Origin: Sphagnum compactum
Lineage: Eukaryota > Bryophyta > Sphagnopsida > Sphagnales
Direction: 5' to 3'
NCBI GenBank assembly: GCA_965153455.1
Contig: OZ234498.1
Location: forward strand, 12,028,001-12,092,000
Length of the DNA stretch: 64,000 nucleotides
Positions 11,067 through 24,115 of the stretch are shown piece by piece (within the stretch, counting starts at the first letter, position 1; each line of letters opens with the position of its first letter). The notes beneath the pieces are model-generated. The model searched no databases. It saw only the letters and a program-made list of their open reading frames with translations, and was not told where the DNA came from. The position numbers and the translations under genes are program-made.

Positions 11067-14000
11067 CTATCGGCCTTCCTCCATGACATCATGATTTGGC
11101 CTTTGTTCTCTTCCATTTTCTGATCTGTCCACATTGGCTTGCTCTTCAATCGCCTCCAAGAAAGCGGCAACAGTGAAATTGTCTGCAAGCAAAACTTAAG
11201 AATGAGACAACCAGCGAATGAGCACATCCAATGGCAAAAAACTCAAAAACTGTCCCAGCCCACAGACAGGTGATTTGATGTTGAGATCCTAACTGCCTGG
11301 ATCCCCCAAAATCATTGGTTTTGTTGTCTTTACTTCCTCCCAAATCCCCCACAAGCTGCTATTTGCTGGTGGCGAACTAACCTATTCTGTCCATGCCTTC
11401 TCCTGTAAGAAGACAAATTCCCCCTGCTGGAATGGATAAAAGAGTATCAAGTCTTACATTTACTGGGGTCAATGCCAAACTGTGAAAGGTCCATCTGACC
11501 ACTCCGAATTACCTGTAGTTCAGTGCAAAGACAACCATCTGATGACTTAAGTGCCTTTGTGAAAACAGCAGCTCTAACTCAGCACATAGGCAAACATAGA
11601 GCCACATGAATACCAAAACAAAGAAAATGGCGAAAAGCAGCAACATATCTGAAATATGACTAGCATCAAAACCTGAGTGAAGGAATCAAGCTGCTGATGA
11701 AACTGTGGACTTTGCATCAACTCAGCAATGGCTTGTTTTGATCGAACTCCCTGCACCACATCATTATTTAGACCACGGCAACTTTCAAAATTGCCACTAC
11801 TTGAAGTTGCCATGTATTTGTCAAGGATTTGGAACCCCCTGTACCCAACAAGCTATTTCAGGAGAAAAGGAACACTGGGCACAAGAGGAAAGGTGGAAAT
11901 TAGTCACAGATACCTCCGGCAAGTAGGGGGCAAGGCGTTCTTCCAGCTGAAGGTTTTCAAGTAGTGGCACAACAATATCTGGTTTCAAAAGCTCTGAAAA
12001 GCCTGGACCTGCATTCTTTCTGACCATTATTAATCTACCTTAACACTCCACCAACAACTCTGATTCATCAACACTCAGTTTCATACAATGCAATTTTGTA
12101 AGTACTCTAGAGGCAATGTCTGGTAGAGAATCAAATTTTATCCTTTTGCGTGAGCAAATTGCATATGGCTTTGGGGCAGACAGGACTGATGCAAGTCTAT
12201 CCCATCCACACTGCCTCTATACTAGAAAAAGCCAACAAAAAGATTATAATATATTCATTAAGTCCTTCACCACCTGCTGAACATACCAGTGTCTCTTGCC
12301 ATGCCCAAATCTCCTTCTGCAATGATGCCACGTCTCTATAAATGTCTCCAAACAAACACACATATTGAAACACTTTTCTATGTGACTGAAGGGCCCCTAG
12401 TGCATTGATGCTGGTGGATTGTGTAACATCAACCATAACAATGGCAATAGCCATGTGGTCAGAATTTAGTTTGCCATATCAAGGTCAAAAATCAATTTTA
12501 CAGTATAGTGGACTAATATGTCCACTTTGCCCTAGCTAATTCTGCAGACCTGGAAAGCAGGGCCTTGTTCCTCTCAAAGTAGTATGGTCTGAAACAAGTA
12601 GGAATGCAAAAAACAGTAAAGATTGAAACAGAAATAAAAGAATAAAGGTGCCACATGCTGTGTGTGTATAGTAATTTGATGTTCTTCAAACAACATAGAG
12701 TGATAAAGGAAACACTACCAGGAGCCTGCCCAAGCCCACTTAGTATGCGCTGAAGATCAGTCAATTGGACAACCCCTGTACTGGTGCCATGTGGCGTTTC
12801 ACCTGACAAAGCTGCAGTTCCTGCACTCAAGTCTCTGAGACAGAAACCAAGCTCTTCTGAGAATATCAGCCTGGAAAACAGTTTTGAAGATGGGGGCAGA
12901 AAACTGAAAAAGAGGGCTCTGTTAGACCCTGTCAGAAGAGTCAAATGCCCACATCCACAATCCTGATCACAAGAGTACTCTAGGGTTGGAAGACAAAAGA
13001 TGGAACAAAGAGGCTTCTTAATATGTGAACGTACGATGAGGTCTCAAGCCTGTCAGATACACCACCCTCAGAAATCTGTAGAATAGCCTTTGGAGAATCT
13101 TCAGGTTCATCCTCTTCATCCTCTGCAATGAAAACACAAAGCACATATTCCAGTAATGTACTAAGTTGGAGCTTTAGCCTTCATAATTAAGAGGGATTGG
13201 ATTGTTAGAGTGAGGCCCAAATGAAAACATAGCTCTTCCAACAAAGATTCATGAGCAGCATCAACTATTCCAGCTCCTTGTGTTCCTCCAATGGAACAGA
13301 ATAGTGGTGACAAGAAAAAAATACTTCATTGCCCATACAGAAGAATATTCACATACATGTGAGATGTTTTATCTTGGACAAGAAACCAGCATCAAATAAG
13401 TGAACTCACTACATGCCATGTTCCATTAAGACCATACCTAAGGGACGATTTAGGTGGTGCATAACAATGTTGCAGATATCAGCATCATTCTCCTGTCTAG
13501 TTTCCTGCAAATTGAGGATGTCACCAGTGAGAAATGAAGACTGCTAGAGCACAAAACATGCATCAATTGACTCCTGATAATAGCAAAGACTTCAGTTCTA
13601 TCACCATCCTTCTTTCCAAACCAGATTAGCCATATTCCAAGGAGATGTTTGAGAACAGAATAGAAGATCAAGCTTACTCGCCACCAGTGAAAGACCACAC
13701 CTGCATCCAGAAGAAAAACTTCCGGTCATCATGTTTGAAACTCAGCAGATACACTCGACCTGAAGATTGTCCCACCTGTTCATTTGGAAACCATCAATTG
13801 AAGCTGACATAGAGGGTCATCAGTCACTGAAAACAAAAAGTTGTCAAGTTGCCTACACAATCAACACAACTTTCAACTCAAAATATGTTACTGAAGAAAC
13901 AGAACCTACAAGGTTTCCTTCCTGGCATTTGCATGCCACTCCTCTTGAGAACAAGCGGAGCATAGAGTTTGTCCAGGGAGTATATTACCTTTTCAAAGCT

Positions 14001-14896
14001 GGCCTCCTCCGGAAAAATTATCTGGTCCTGTTATTCCATTGATCAAGAAGAACCTACAGTGCAGAGGTGATACAAATACTCATCCTCCATGAGATTTTGA
14101 TATCACTTGCCCTAAAGAACATGGCAAGCTTGCTTTCTGAATGCAAACCTCTATATACCGAGCAGGCTTACTCCATAGAACCTAGATCCACAACAGAATC
14201 TGAAACAGACTGGCCAAACTACCAAAAGCAAGCTCCAAACAGAAAACCAGGATACATCCTCCATCAAATTCAATGTTCGATCCCACCACTGAAAATGTGT
14301 AAGAGTGTCCTCACCCTGTATCAGATTCAAACAACCAAGAACTTCAGCTCATTGAAAAGCTAAAAACCCTCACAGATTCACCACCTAACAACACAACTGC
14401 TCAGAAGCTTGAGTTTTGATTTCGAAGTTGCTCTATGTTTCAAGTTAAACCTTTTTGTACTTGTTCATGAGACCTAAATAGGTAACCAATCAGTCTTGGA
14501 AAACCAATGCATGCACAATAGAAAAAAAGGGAGAGGAGATGTCCCACCTTTGAGAGCCTAACTAAGCCTTTTCTTGGATCAGGTGTGACACGAGTCCCAT
14601 TTGTCATCAATTTGCCAGCACGAAACTCGAAGAGAATTTCCTGCAGATCAAGATAGGTGCCTGGAAAATGTCACACTGGCCTCCAATGATGACAAGATTC
14701 ATATCTCAGACTGAGGAGAACTGACAAAAACTCCTCTGGCTTCAGTTCATTGTACTGGCTTTTTCTTTTGTCAGCTTGCAGAAAACAGAGGCTAAAAGAA
14801 AACTCCTGTGGTAGCTTTGAGGCACAGAAATCCAGTTACCTGGTTAGGGGAGTCCGGTAGTGGTGACACAAACGCTGGTGAAGGAGCGAGCCCCAT
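11067..14896 (-). CDS. RPN13: Proteasome ubiquitin receptor RPN13/ADRM1, 12 exons
   Basis: Twelve exons join in phase to 312 residues plus stop: 14840-14896, 14548-14640, 14256-14315, 13989-14027, 13701-13775, 13438-13504, 13035-13122, 12719-12834, 11914-12008, 11673-11750, 11458-11512, 11067-11182. RPN13 docks on RPN2 in the 26S regulatory particle, binds ubiquitin through its Pru domain and recruits the deubiquitinase UCH37/UCH2 through its DEUBAD domain. Pru (residues about 20-130): [66 protein letters not shown]. An acidic linker ([10 protein letters not shown]) and a serine/threonine-rich hinge follow. DEUBAD (about 200-300): [56 protein letters not shown]. Length is close to the ~300 aa of Arabidopsis RPN13. 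The start is the only ATG shortly before the Pru exon. Introns are 160-315 nt apart from one of about 710. Confidence 0.95.
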
Positions 14897-15650
14897 GGAA
14901 CCGCGAGTCTGTGCAACCGCTTGCTCGCCAAACCCTAATAATCAATCAAACAGCAAAATTCCTTCACAGGATCATGAAACCACAAGAAAAAAAATGTAAC
15001 AAGCGGTAACAAAAACAAAAGGTCTCAAGAACCAATGCAAATGCCTCCCATGCGCAAGCAAAGATGCAAAATAGGTACTCCCCATCCCCCAGGTCTACAC
15101 ACCAAACACTAAAAAGCAAAACTCTGACAAAAACCCTACGTAAGAATCCAACCAAACAGAAATCCCCTTAACATGATCAAGAAAGAAACCAGCTAACCAG
15201 AATCTTTTCGCAAGTCGTAACCCAGAAAAAAAGTTCTCAAGAATTGATTCAAATTAGGTACTCCCAATCCCCAGGTGAAGCTTGCGCACCAAACCCTAAA
15301 AAGTAAAAAAAAATTCTGTCAAGAATCCTCGAACCAAAATTTTCTGTCTACAAACTTCTCACAGAGCACAGAGAGAGAGAGGGACCAGATTAACACAAAA
15401 TGCAAAACGTGATCCTATCGCACTCAACCTTCTGCAAACAAACAGCAGGACAAGAGAGGAAAAAAGGAACACACACACACAAAACAAAACAAAACAAAAC
15501 AAAGCTGTAGAGATCCAAGCCAAAACAAAAAAAACCCAAACCCAAACCCAAAAACCCAAAACAAACTCAAATCAAATTACCTGAGCTTCTTCGGAGCTCC
15601 AAAACAAACCTTCACAAAAAGACCCAGCCAGAATCAATCAAGCGTCACAT
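14897..15650 (-). promoter_or_regulatory. RPN13 5' leader with leader intron and duplicated segment
   Basis: On the minus strand a donor (GCTCAG/GTAATTTG) lies near 15580 and an acceptor-like ATTATTAG near 14936, which suggests a ~640-nt leader intron. Inside it a segment of about 180-200 bp recurs (about 14999-15120 against 15215-15310). Both copies contain TAGGTACTCCC, CCCCAGGT and CACCAAACMCTAAAAAG. Each copy carries a telo-box-like AAACCCTAA or a variant of it. Confidence 0.4.
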
Positions 15651-17560
15651 ACCTACCTTTTGTTGATTGATGTAAACAGTTTGCTGCAATCCCAAGAGCT
15701 TGTTGAGGAAATCAAAGAGCAGGTGGAGGTGTCTTCGAATATGAGTAGAAGGATACCAAAGCAAAGAGTCTTGAATGGGGTGGGATTTTTTAAAATCAAA
15801 TTTGAACAATTTTTTTGGCGTTTCTTATGGAATTTCTCCCACAAACTATGTCATTTTTATTTTTTCCTGGATTGTAGTTTGAAGTCACACACAACTTAGT
15901 AGTGCAACCACAGTGGGGTGGCAATCTCAATCCAGCGATTCATGAAGGAACGATTATGTACCAGGAGAGAGAGCTCTGCTTCTGGGACAACAAACAACCC
16001 AAGAACAACTTCATGACAAGAGTGATGGGTGATCAGAGAAGTCTGGGTTGTCCACCCAAGAACAACTTCATGACAAGAGTCATGGGTGATCAGAGAAGGT
16101 CTGCAACATACCCAGAAAGCTGGCAACTATCATAATGTGGTGACTGCTCTAATCTGCTAAAATGCAGGGTGAAGAAGCCCCTGAATGCAGGTGTTGTTAA
16201 CATTCAACTGCTGCCCAAATTAGCACACCACAATTGTGGTATCACATCAACTCCAAATCATGGCTTGATGTTATCAACAACCTCCTGCTTGCAAGACTTC
16301 CAAAATAAGGTTTATCTCTGACTACTTGGTGAGCTGAGAATTTGTGCTGATGTTGAAGCTGAGATTGATTGTGGGCAACAGTCTGCATCATTTCTTTCTT
16401 CTGACATCACTTTGTTGTTGTCACATGTAATGAAACTGATGCCTATTTCTCTTTCTGACAATAGGAGTGGGGAGGAGGATATACTAATGTTTGGGTCTTT
16501 TTCACAGGGGTATAGAGGGATGGACAATGCAGAATAGGGATCATGAAGAGGAAGGCATGTAGGAAGAGTCTGATGAGATGGTACCAGAAGGTGTGGAGGA
16601 GGTGGAGCTAGCACACATCAGACTGGAGGATAAGCCCAAGGAGAGTGCCATCTTCTTATCCATGACCTCAAAACATTTCATCACTCACCTGTGGAAGAGA
16701 ATATGAAGGAGATTCAAGTGCCTGCAGTACAGGAAGGAGTTTTGTGGAAGAGCCACCTTGGTGCACACATCTTCACACCCAGCTCCTTACTTGTTGCAAA
16801 ACATTCTCTCTGCCAATCTGAGTCACCATGTTGCAGCAAACCATATAACTCAGTCCAAGCAGTTGCTGCACATGTCCAAGATAGGGGCTAATTTGCTGTC
16901 GGAATGGGCAATCTGGTGTAGGCAAGAAAGTTGGAGCTTGAGTTTGCAGTCAAGTGAAAGGCAAGGATGGCAGCCCAATCAGCACTCAGAGTTGCATTGC
17001 AGCGTGCTGCACAGCAACAATTGATGGTGAAAGAACAAAACAGAAGCCCATCTGCAGCAATGCAAATTTCCTGGGCTTGTGACAAGATTATATGGAGCAT
17101 GCTATGTGAAGGCAATCATTTGCAGAAGTTGAGATAAATAAGATGGTACTTCACCAAACTTCTATGTCTCAGGATCTCTTCCACACAACATCTTTGTCAT
17201 ATGACATTCAAGATAGCTGGAGTAGATTGCATTCCACTCAGGAAATCCCAGGTGATGGATGCACTCAAGAGCTGTGGAGTTGCTTGACAGATTGAATGTT
17301 GATTTTTTGAAGACATTGGAGTGGCAAGGTTCACAGTACGGTCATTCATTGTGAAGAATGGTTTGGTGGGTACCAAGTCCAGCACCACAAATTTGTGCAT
17401 GGAATCCTCCTCCTCATCGCTCCATCTATTCTTGACTTCTCTCTCCTCCATTGTCCTGCAAAAAGCCCACCCTTATGTTTCTTTGCAATATGACCCACTT
17501 GTACTCTTAAATCAGATTGAGGCAAAGAAACTTAGTAGTTTGTAGAACCAGTCTGTTTGT
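15650..17560. other. Intergenic; 57-bp direct duplication, no clear gene
   Basis: CCCAAGAACAACTTCATGAC recurs at about 15998 and 16055 as part of a two-copy, 57-bp tandem duplication. Several short frames (16691-17024 plus, 17197-17451 minus) have ordinary composition, but I recognise no domain and see no convincing exon chain. A diverged gene fragment cannot be excluded. Confidence 0.4.
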
Positions 17561-17567
17561 CTTCATG

Positions 17568-17710
17568 CTTGATAGGCTGCCCCTCTTTCTCCTCATTTTT
17601 CCTCTCTAATCCATTTTGGACTTCAACAAAACTGTTTCCTTGACACCCTCCTTAACAACATCATCACCTTCATCTTCAAGTCGTCATCATCATCCTCCTC
17701 ATCATGCAAT
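17568..17710 (-). pseudogene. Relic of the last exon of an ANP32-type gene
   Basis: This stretch resembles the 3' end of the ANP32 terminal exon at 18251-18390. Shared runs include CTTTCTCCTCATT, TCCATTTTG/C, CTTGACACCCTCCT, AACAACATCATCACCTTCAT (relic form) and ATCATCCTCCTC. Relative to 18251 it lacks about 20 bp around the repeated CCTTGACACCCTCC motif, and its frame is broken. No LRR or first-exon sequence lies upstream. It is a third, truncated member of the tandem family. Confidence 0.6.
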
Positions 17711-18250
17711 GACAACATCCATGTGTCATGTCAAACTCTATACATTTTGACAGCAACTGTAAGCCAAAGTTTCCTTGTTGCCAACAAACAACAGAATACC
17801 AGCACATTCTTATTAAGATGATAAGGCCATAACATATAGTTATGAAAGATTTGCAATGAAGAAGAGAAGAGAACACATCATGAATACAGCAGAACAAAGA
17901 AAATAAGTGTGCTCCCATGATAAGTACATACTTCACACACATCAATCTCTGACTGAACGAACTGCTGCAATTAATGAGACAAGGTAGTTGATGTGGGCAT
18001 GGCAAAGTTGTAAATTTTACAGTTGTTACAAAGAATCAGATTTTATGAGCCCACTGCCACCTGCAAATACCATACCTTCTGGACCTCAGACCTAACCACA
18101 AAAACTCTCCATCACAAAGATATAACTACACACTGCTGCGGCTTTTTCCCCATGAAAGGCATGGCTGCCATGCCCCACTGTCCACTTAAACTGCAAGACA
18201 TGTACACACCATGCCCCTCCATTTTTCTTTTTTCTAACAAAAGGGGTCAA

Positions 18251-20785
18251 CTAACGCTTAAGGCGCTGCTTGTCTTTCTCCTCATTGTCCTCTCTACTCC
18301 ATTTGCGCTTCAATGAAACTGGTTCCTTGGCACCCTCCACTGGCTCCTTGACACCCTCCTCAATGACATCATCACCTTCATCTTCAAAGTCCTCATCCTC
18401 CTCCTCCTCGTCACCTTCACCTGGTTCAAAGTCACTGGCTCCTTCATCATCCTCTTCTGGCTGGCCTACTGGTTGCACCAGATACTCTGTGCCATACTCC
18501 TCTTCCTCCTCCTGCAACATGAACAGAGAAAAACAACACTCAGCAACATACATGATTACCCTCTGAAAACCACACTGTGGTTTTCCTGCCTCTGTCAATT
18601 GTGTCAGATCACAAATAACTGTTTGGAACAACCTACAAAAACCTCCACACCTTCTTTTTAGATCTGAACATTTGGTACATGAAAACACCATAGACCTGAA
18701 AACAAGCAGTGCAACTTCACTTTACCCCCTAGTGCCTTGCAAAACTCCAACTGCTAGAAAATCCACAGCAAGCCACCAAGGAACAAGCCAATATAAGGAC
18801 CTCTCTCTATGAGATGAGATTGCAGAGGAATCTCCACAACAATGCTATTTACAGGAAACTGATAATGAGTGCAGTCATAACCTTATGAGAGTTGCTCACA
18901 AAGTCTCAGACCATCACCTTCATCACAAATAGCAGTGCCCAGCTGCCATGACTAGTCACTGACATCCTCAGCTCCTGACAGCGGGTGTAGATAAGCACAA
19001 AATAAAGTGCCCAAGGTTTCAGGTAAATCTGTGTCAGGAGGTTTCTGTCACATTTTCCAGAAGCAGTGGGAAGTCTCAGGTCATGATGTTCGGCTAGCAC
19101 TCAAGTTTGACGGAGCAAATCAAACCCATCAACAGTACCCTCATTTAAGCTGCAACAAGCTTCAAAAGTAAGCCACAAAGACAAAAGCCCTACATGAAAC
19201 CTGTCAAGATGAGCACTGAGCCCTGGCTGCCTTTTGGCGTACTTTCTGATACCAGCATGGTTCTTGCATCCAAGGGCAGTACAGCACAGTATGCTAGCTT
19301 AAGCCCCACAGCAGCAGCAACCTAAAGTAGAGCGAAACAACTGGCCCCTGAAGAACCACAACGACCAAGGCACGACATCACAAGCTGGAGGATCAACTGA
19401 GCAGTCGTCAGTCACTCGTACCTCATCTTCCCCTTCATCATCATCATCTTCGCCCTCGTTGTCCACCTCCTCATCTTCTGCGTCTTCGTCTTCGTCTTCT
19501 CCAAGCTCGCCGTTCTCGTCTTCCTCGTTCTCATCATTCTCTTGAACATCAAGCTCGCCCTCTGTGCTCACTATCGCGCCACTCGCATGCTCTGCAAGAG
19601 AATCCCAAGCTGCCGATTTAGAGAGAGAGAGAGATAGAGAGGAAAAAATAACGACTGTACGACTGCTGCAGCACCAGCAGCAGAGAAGGTCTGAACCCCT
19701 AGGTTTTTGCACTGCACAGAATACACAAGTTGCGGCGCGAAGCTCACGAAAAAAACAAGAGCGTGGCGGGTAAGTTTCTATTTTCCAGGGGTTGACAGTT
19801 ACAAAAGTCTGTCGTCCTCACCTTCTTCGTCCTCCTCTTCTTCGCCAACGGCTTCGTCGTCGTCGTCTTCGTCGCCTACCTCTTCGTCCTCACTCTCTTC
19901 CTCGATGTCCTGCACCTCCACATTGTCTTCGTCCTCGTCTTCAACCTCCTCATCGTCGGAGTCGTGATCATTATTGTTCCCGTGGGAGACGGCAGCGGAA
20001 GCCTTTCTGTTGCCAGGAGCGGCAGCAACTGCTTCCTCTTGATAGCTACCGCCTTCATCTTCCTCCTCGTCTAACTCGTCGTTTTCTTCTCCATCATCGT
20101 CTCTTTCTTCTTCCTCCTCCTCCTCCTCTTCCTCCTCTCCTTCCTCTCCTTCATCGTCGTCCTCGTCCTGAACAGCAACTCCCTTGGAGTTCACGTTTAC
20201 CCCTTCTTCATCGTCGCCATCCACTTCCGCGCCGTCGCCGTTGGCGTCATCGACGTCCTCATCCTCGGACTCCTCCTCTTCTTCCTCTTCCTCCTCAGAC
20301 TCCGGCCGCTCATTGTCGTTAGCGTCCACTTTGTCCAAGTACTGCAAAGACTTCATCGTGCCAAAAACGCGGGCTCTATAATCAGGCACGCGAGTCACAG
20401 GGCATTCATACAAGTCCAGCGACTCCAGTTTCAAGTGCGACAGCGGTTGCAAGTCTTCCAGCAACTGAATTTTATTGTTGGAAAGATCAAGGTCACGCAG
20501 CGATTGCAACCCAGCCTGCACCAGGTGCTCCAGACCACCAACAATGCGATTATCGCTCAGAACCAGCTGCTCCAAATGCGGCAGTCTTGGAAAATCGGCC
20601 AGAGAAGCCAGTCCCACGTTTGCAATTGACAGATGCCGCAAATGAGTGAAGCCCTGGAACAAAGCCGCAGGCGGCAACTTGCCATGCGCGCACTTGAGCG
20701 CTCCGTCGAGCATCAGCGAAGTAATTTCAGTAGCATCCTCATCCCCGCGCGCTTGCTCCACGGCCCTCTCCCAAGCATCGTCCAT
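18251..20785 (-). CDS. ANP32-related acidic leucine-rich nuclear phosphoprotein
   Basis: Three exons (19822-20785, 19422-19591, 18251-18511) join in phase to 464 residues. ANP32 proteins are nuclear LRR proteins with an acidic tail that act in histone chaperoning, phosphatase inhibition and mRNA export; plant members are little studied. Residues about 47-127 are LRRs (LRHLSIANVGLASLADF, LEQLVLSDNRI, LRDLDLSNNKIQLLEDL). Residues about 128-160 are the LRR cap (LDLYECPVTRVPDYRARVFG, LQYLDKVDANDNERPES). About 270 residues of Asp/Glu follow. The end has the plant-type EYGTEYLVQPVG block and a basic tail (LKRKWSREDNEEK, QRLKR), a likely nuclear signal. I chose the ATG at 20785, not the ATG-free open frame reaching 20896, because MDDAWERAVE begins the conserved N-terminus. 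Exon 2 begins after TTCTCTTGCAG; donors are GAAG/GTGAGG and GATGAG/GTACGA. Confidence 0.9.
18800..19125. repeat. Dispersed repeat 'R1', copy 1 (in ANP32 intron 2)
   Basis: Runs from ATGAGATGAGATTGCAGAGG through CATAACCTTATGAGAGTTGC and CAGACCATCACCTTCATCA to GGCTAGCACTCAAG. Related copies lie at 25875-26225 and 26760-26905, with an inverted copy at 31590-31800. No ORF, TIR or poly(A) end is obvious. Confidence 0.65.
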
Positions 20786-21180
20786 CACCTCTGAAGGGAC
20801 CACCGAGCTTTCCCCGTCCCCCCCTCCCTCTCCCCACTCCGGTTCCCTCCACCCACCACTACCACTCTTGTTCCACCCGCGCGTTCTTTGCACCACTTGA
20901 GATTCTCGTCTATGGCGTCTTTGGCTGTTACGTCTGCTCTCGTGCTTGCGCGATCTCGTGCACTATCTCCCGGCATCCGCCCGCACAAACTCTCGCGCTT
21001 CCTCTCCGCTCGCGCGCGCCTCTCCCTCTTCCTCCCCTCGCTCGCTCCCTTCCTTCCTTCCGCCTTCCCCCGCGTGCCCTGCCCTGCGCGCTCTACCCGA
21101 CCCACGCTGCCCACCAGCCCGTCTCATTCTGCCCCATTTCTCACATTCATCCATCCAAGTTTCCAACCCCCCCTTTTATT
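20786..21180 (-). promoter_or_regulatory. GC- and CT-rich promoter/leader of the ANP32 gene
   Basis: Immediately upstream of the 20785 ATG, base composition shifts to GC/CT-rich DNA with CGCGCG runs (about 20985-21025) and CT tracts, then drops sharply to AT-rich DNA at about 21170. This looks like a core promoter and 5' UTR. No TATA box is evident. Frames on both strands are low-complexity shadows. Confidence 0.45.
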
Positions 21181-22930
21181 TTTCTAAACTTTTTTGTTCC
21201 TAAACCGAAATGAGTTTGACAATGTTATTTGTTTTAGCTTTGTGAACAGTTTCCTTTTTCTTTTTTCTTTTTTTTTTTCTCTTATTTTCCTTATTTTCTA
21301 TTTTAGAAGGAGGAAGGACTTAAGATGGGAGATTGAGGGGTTTTTTTTTAAAAAAAAGGTTTTGTCTAAGTTACAAACCAAGGCATCAAATTTTTAATCA
21401 CATTTTGAAATGGAAATCAAGAGGATTGTCCCACTTTTAGTATTACTTCTTACCCTTGATATCAGATTTTGCCTTCAGTTATCAATCATGAAAGAAAAGG
21501 TTATGGTTTTTACTACAATGAAAGTTGATGCATTTCAATGGGTTTTTTTTGGCAACAAAGATTTACGGCAAAACCAAATCCTCAAGTACATTTTAGTAAA
21601 TAACATCGAAAGAAAAGGTAAGGCAAGGCTTAATGAATTACTTAAGTTTTGTGGCAATTGCTAATCAAAACCCTAAAATACACACTTTATGATATGGCAC
21701 TAAATTATCTCTCTACATATTTGGAGCGGCCATCATCAAATACACATTAGATGAAACATAAAATATATTATGCCATTTATTAGAAATAGAAATTTTGAAT
21801 GCAAAAGTTGATTTATAATGCCCCAAATCCAATTTCAAACAATAATTCTTGCAATCGCCAAAAAAATAGAAATGCACTAAATGAGTTACCGATAGTGTAG
21901 CCCTATTTAAGAAACTTCGAATAAAAGCACAAAGCACACACAATACACCAAACAAATAACTAGTCAAAATGGGGTTGATATTGATGACCCAAAATATGAG
22001 ATTTGTTTTGCCTTGAAAGGAACAAAAACACATGACTCTAATCCAAACCCAAATGGGAAGCAAGCCTACTTAAGGAGTAGCAAGTATAGGAAAAATGGGG
22101 AGTCACACAATTAATACCACACAAGTTGGGCTTCTTATAAAACTCATGTAAACTTCTTCCAATTAGATCCACTAAATTATATAATATGTAAACCACTCAG
22201 AAATTATTTCCTAGTGCCTTTGGAGGGGCACCTTAAATCCATGAATTCTCCTCTTTTCTTACACCTACTCCTTAAGAGTGAGAGGGATCTTAGGCCTATT
22301 CATAGGCATAAGATGCGTGATCTTACGCCTAATCGGAAGCACAAGATCCATCCCAATCTTAAGGAACAAGAGTAAGTAAGAAGAACCCTGCTTTTCCTAC
22401 ACCTTGTGATCTCCCAATGTTTTAAGGTTCATGATACCACTCGAGTTGTGCTTGACAAGCTTTTGACATTCCCAAATTGCAGGCCCGCATTCAGCTACCT
22501 CCTTGTCTTAAGCCCCTTTATTTTGGGAGTGCCCCAACCTTGGGGGCTTTACCCTACACAAAATACCCCCATCTTTGGAATTTGAGGCAACAAAGAGAAC
22601 ACGAGAACAAAACTGCCAATCACATGTGAGTTTCCAAATGTTGATGTTAGTTTTTTGGGAGTGAGAGTCCAGACTAAAGAGAGAGAGAGAGAGAATGAGT
22701 TTCTAAATTCTGATGTTATCTTTTGGGAAAGAGAGGGGGCCAAAAAAAAAAAAGGTTTTTCATCCACTACTATCATTATCTCATAAATTTTTAACATCCA
22801 AAAAGGACACCCGGGCACTTCAATTTGAAAAAAAGCTGCTGGCTGTGTGTGCTGCTGAAGAGGAGGAGCTTTGCCCAAACCTACTTTCTTTGTCTTTTGA
22901 GTACACACAAGTTACAAGTAATATAGAAAC

Positions 22931-22969
<39 letters not shown>

Positions 22970-23640
22970 TGTAGTCCCCAAGGATTCTTCTGAATGCAGA
23001 AACCAAAATTATTCACTTTGCTTTGACTCTAGAGGAGTTTGTTTGAACTTATGACAACAACAAATTTGGAGGGAAGTATGAAATAATTTTGAAGCTCCTT
23101 GTGTTCTTGTGTTTTCTTTTTTTTAGGTCAAATTCATACTTACTTTCTCTTTTGTCTTTTTTTTTTTTTTTTTTTTTGGGGCTCTTCACTAGTTGTTATC
23201 ATAAAGAAATAAAGGTCCTTTTTTAACACGGACAACATATTTTGGAGGACATATATTGTATCTTTGATGGGTTTTTTTGGTTAATCTGCACCACACTCCC
23301 CTTTCTTTCCCCCACCCAACAAACACCCCCCTTTAACAACAACACCTTCTATGTGACCTTTTCCGTGTCTTTAGAAAACAACCCAAAAAAAAACTCCATA
23401 GAAAAAAACAAAAACCTTCAACCATTTGTTTTTGTTTTGTTTCTCTATCATGTAACATTGTAGTGTTGTAGTATCTTTCTATTATTCTAGTATTGGAATT
23501 TTCTTGTTTTTTTTCTTCTTTTTTTTCTTTTGGTTTTGTGTATTTTGATTTGTATCATGAAATAAATTTGTTGTGTAGAAGTAAAGTACCTTTTCTTATG
23601 GATTTTTTTTTTGCTAAGAGAACCTGAAATCATCATCCTT
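21181..23640. other. Intergenic, AT-rich, with microsatellites
   Basis: Contains (GA)n at about 22677-22693 and 22935-22967, a poly-T run at about 23156-23178 and T-rich tracts near 21250-21300. Apart from a degenerate CTTAAG/TCTTACGCCTAA-rich patch near 22260-22380, I see nothing gene-like. Confidence 0.5.
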
Positions 23641-24115
23641 ATTGATCGGTCTTCCAATCTTCAAACTTTCATGATTTTTTTGTTCGAGAGAAGGGTGAAA
23701 ATCTTACAGTTTTGAAATCTTCCAAACTTCCAGATTGTTTTGTGCCAGAGAAAGAGTTGAATCTTGCTCTATTCAAATCTTCAAACTTGCATGATTTTGG
23801 TGCAAAAGGAACAGTCTAATCTTACAGTCTTCAAATCTTCAGACTTCCAGATTGGTTTGTGCCAAAGAAGAGTTGAATCTTGCTGTAATCAAATCTTCAA
23901 ATGTGTATGATTTTTGTGCAAAAGGACAGTCTAATCTTACAGTCTTCAAATCATAAAACTTGCATGATTTTTAGTGCATAACAAGGGTCTAATCTTAAAC
24001 TCCCCAAATCTTCAAGACCCTTTTTTTCTGATTTTGTTTGCGGATGAAAAGGGTCCAAGTTTACAGTCTTTGAAATCTTCAGACTTCCATGATTTCTTGC
24101 ACAACAGAAGGGTGG
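23640..24115. repeat. ~62-bp tandem repeat, about 7 units
   Basis: Units contain ATCTTACAGTCTTCAAATC, then CTTCCAGATT or CTTGCATGATT, then TTTTGTGC with an AAAGG-like end. Two unit types alternate, giving a higher-order period of about 122 bp (compare 23710-23830 with 23832-23950). No ORF spans the array. Confidence 0.75.

Noticed and set aside
19792-20322. 176-codon plus-strand frame rich in R, L and P
   Set aside because: Antisense shadow of the acidic first exon of the intact ANP32 gene.
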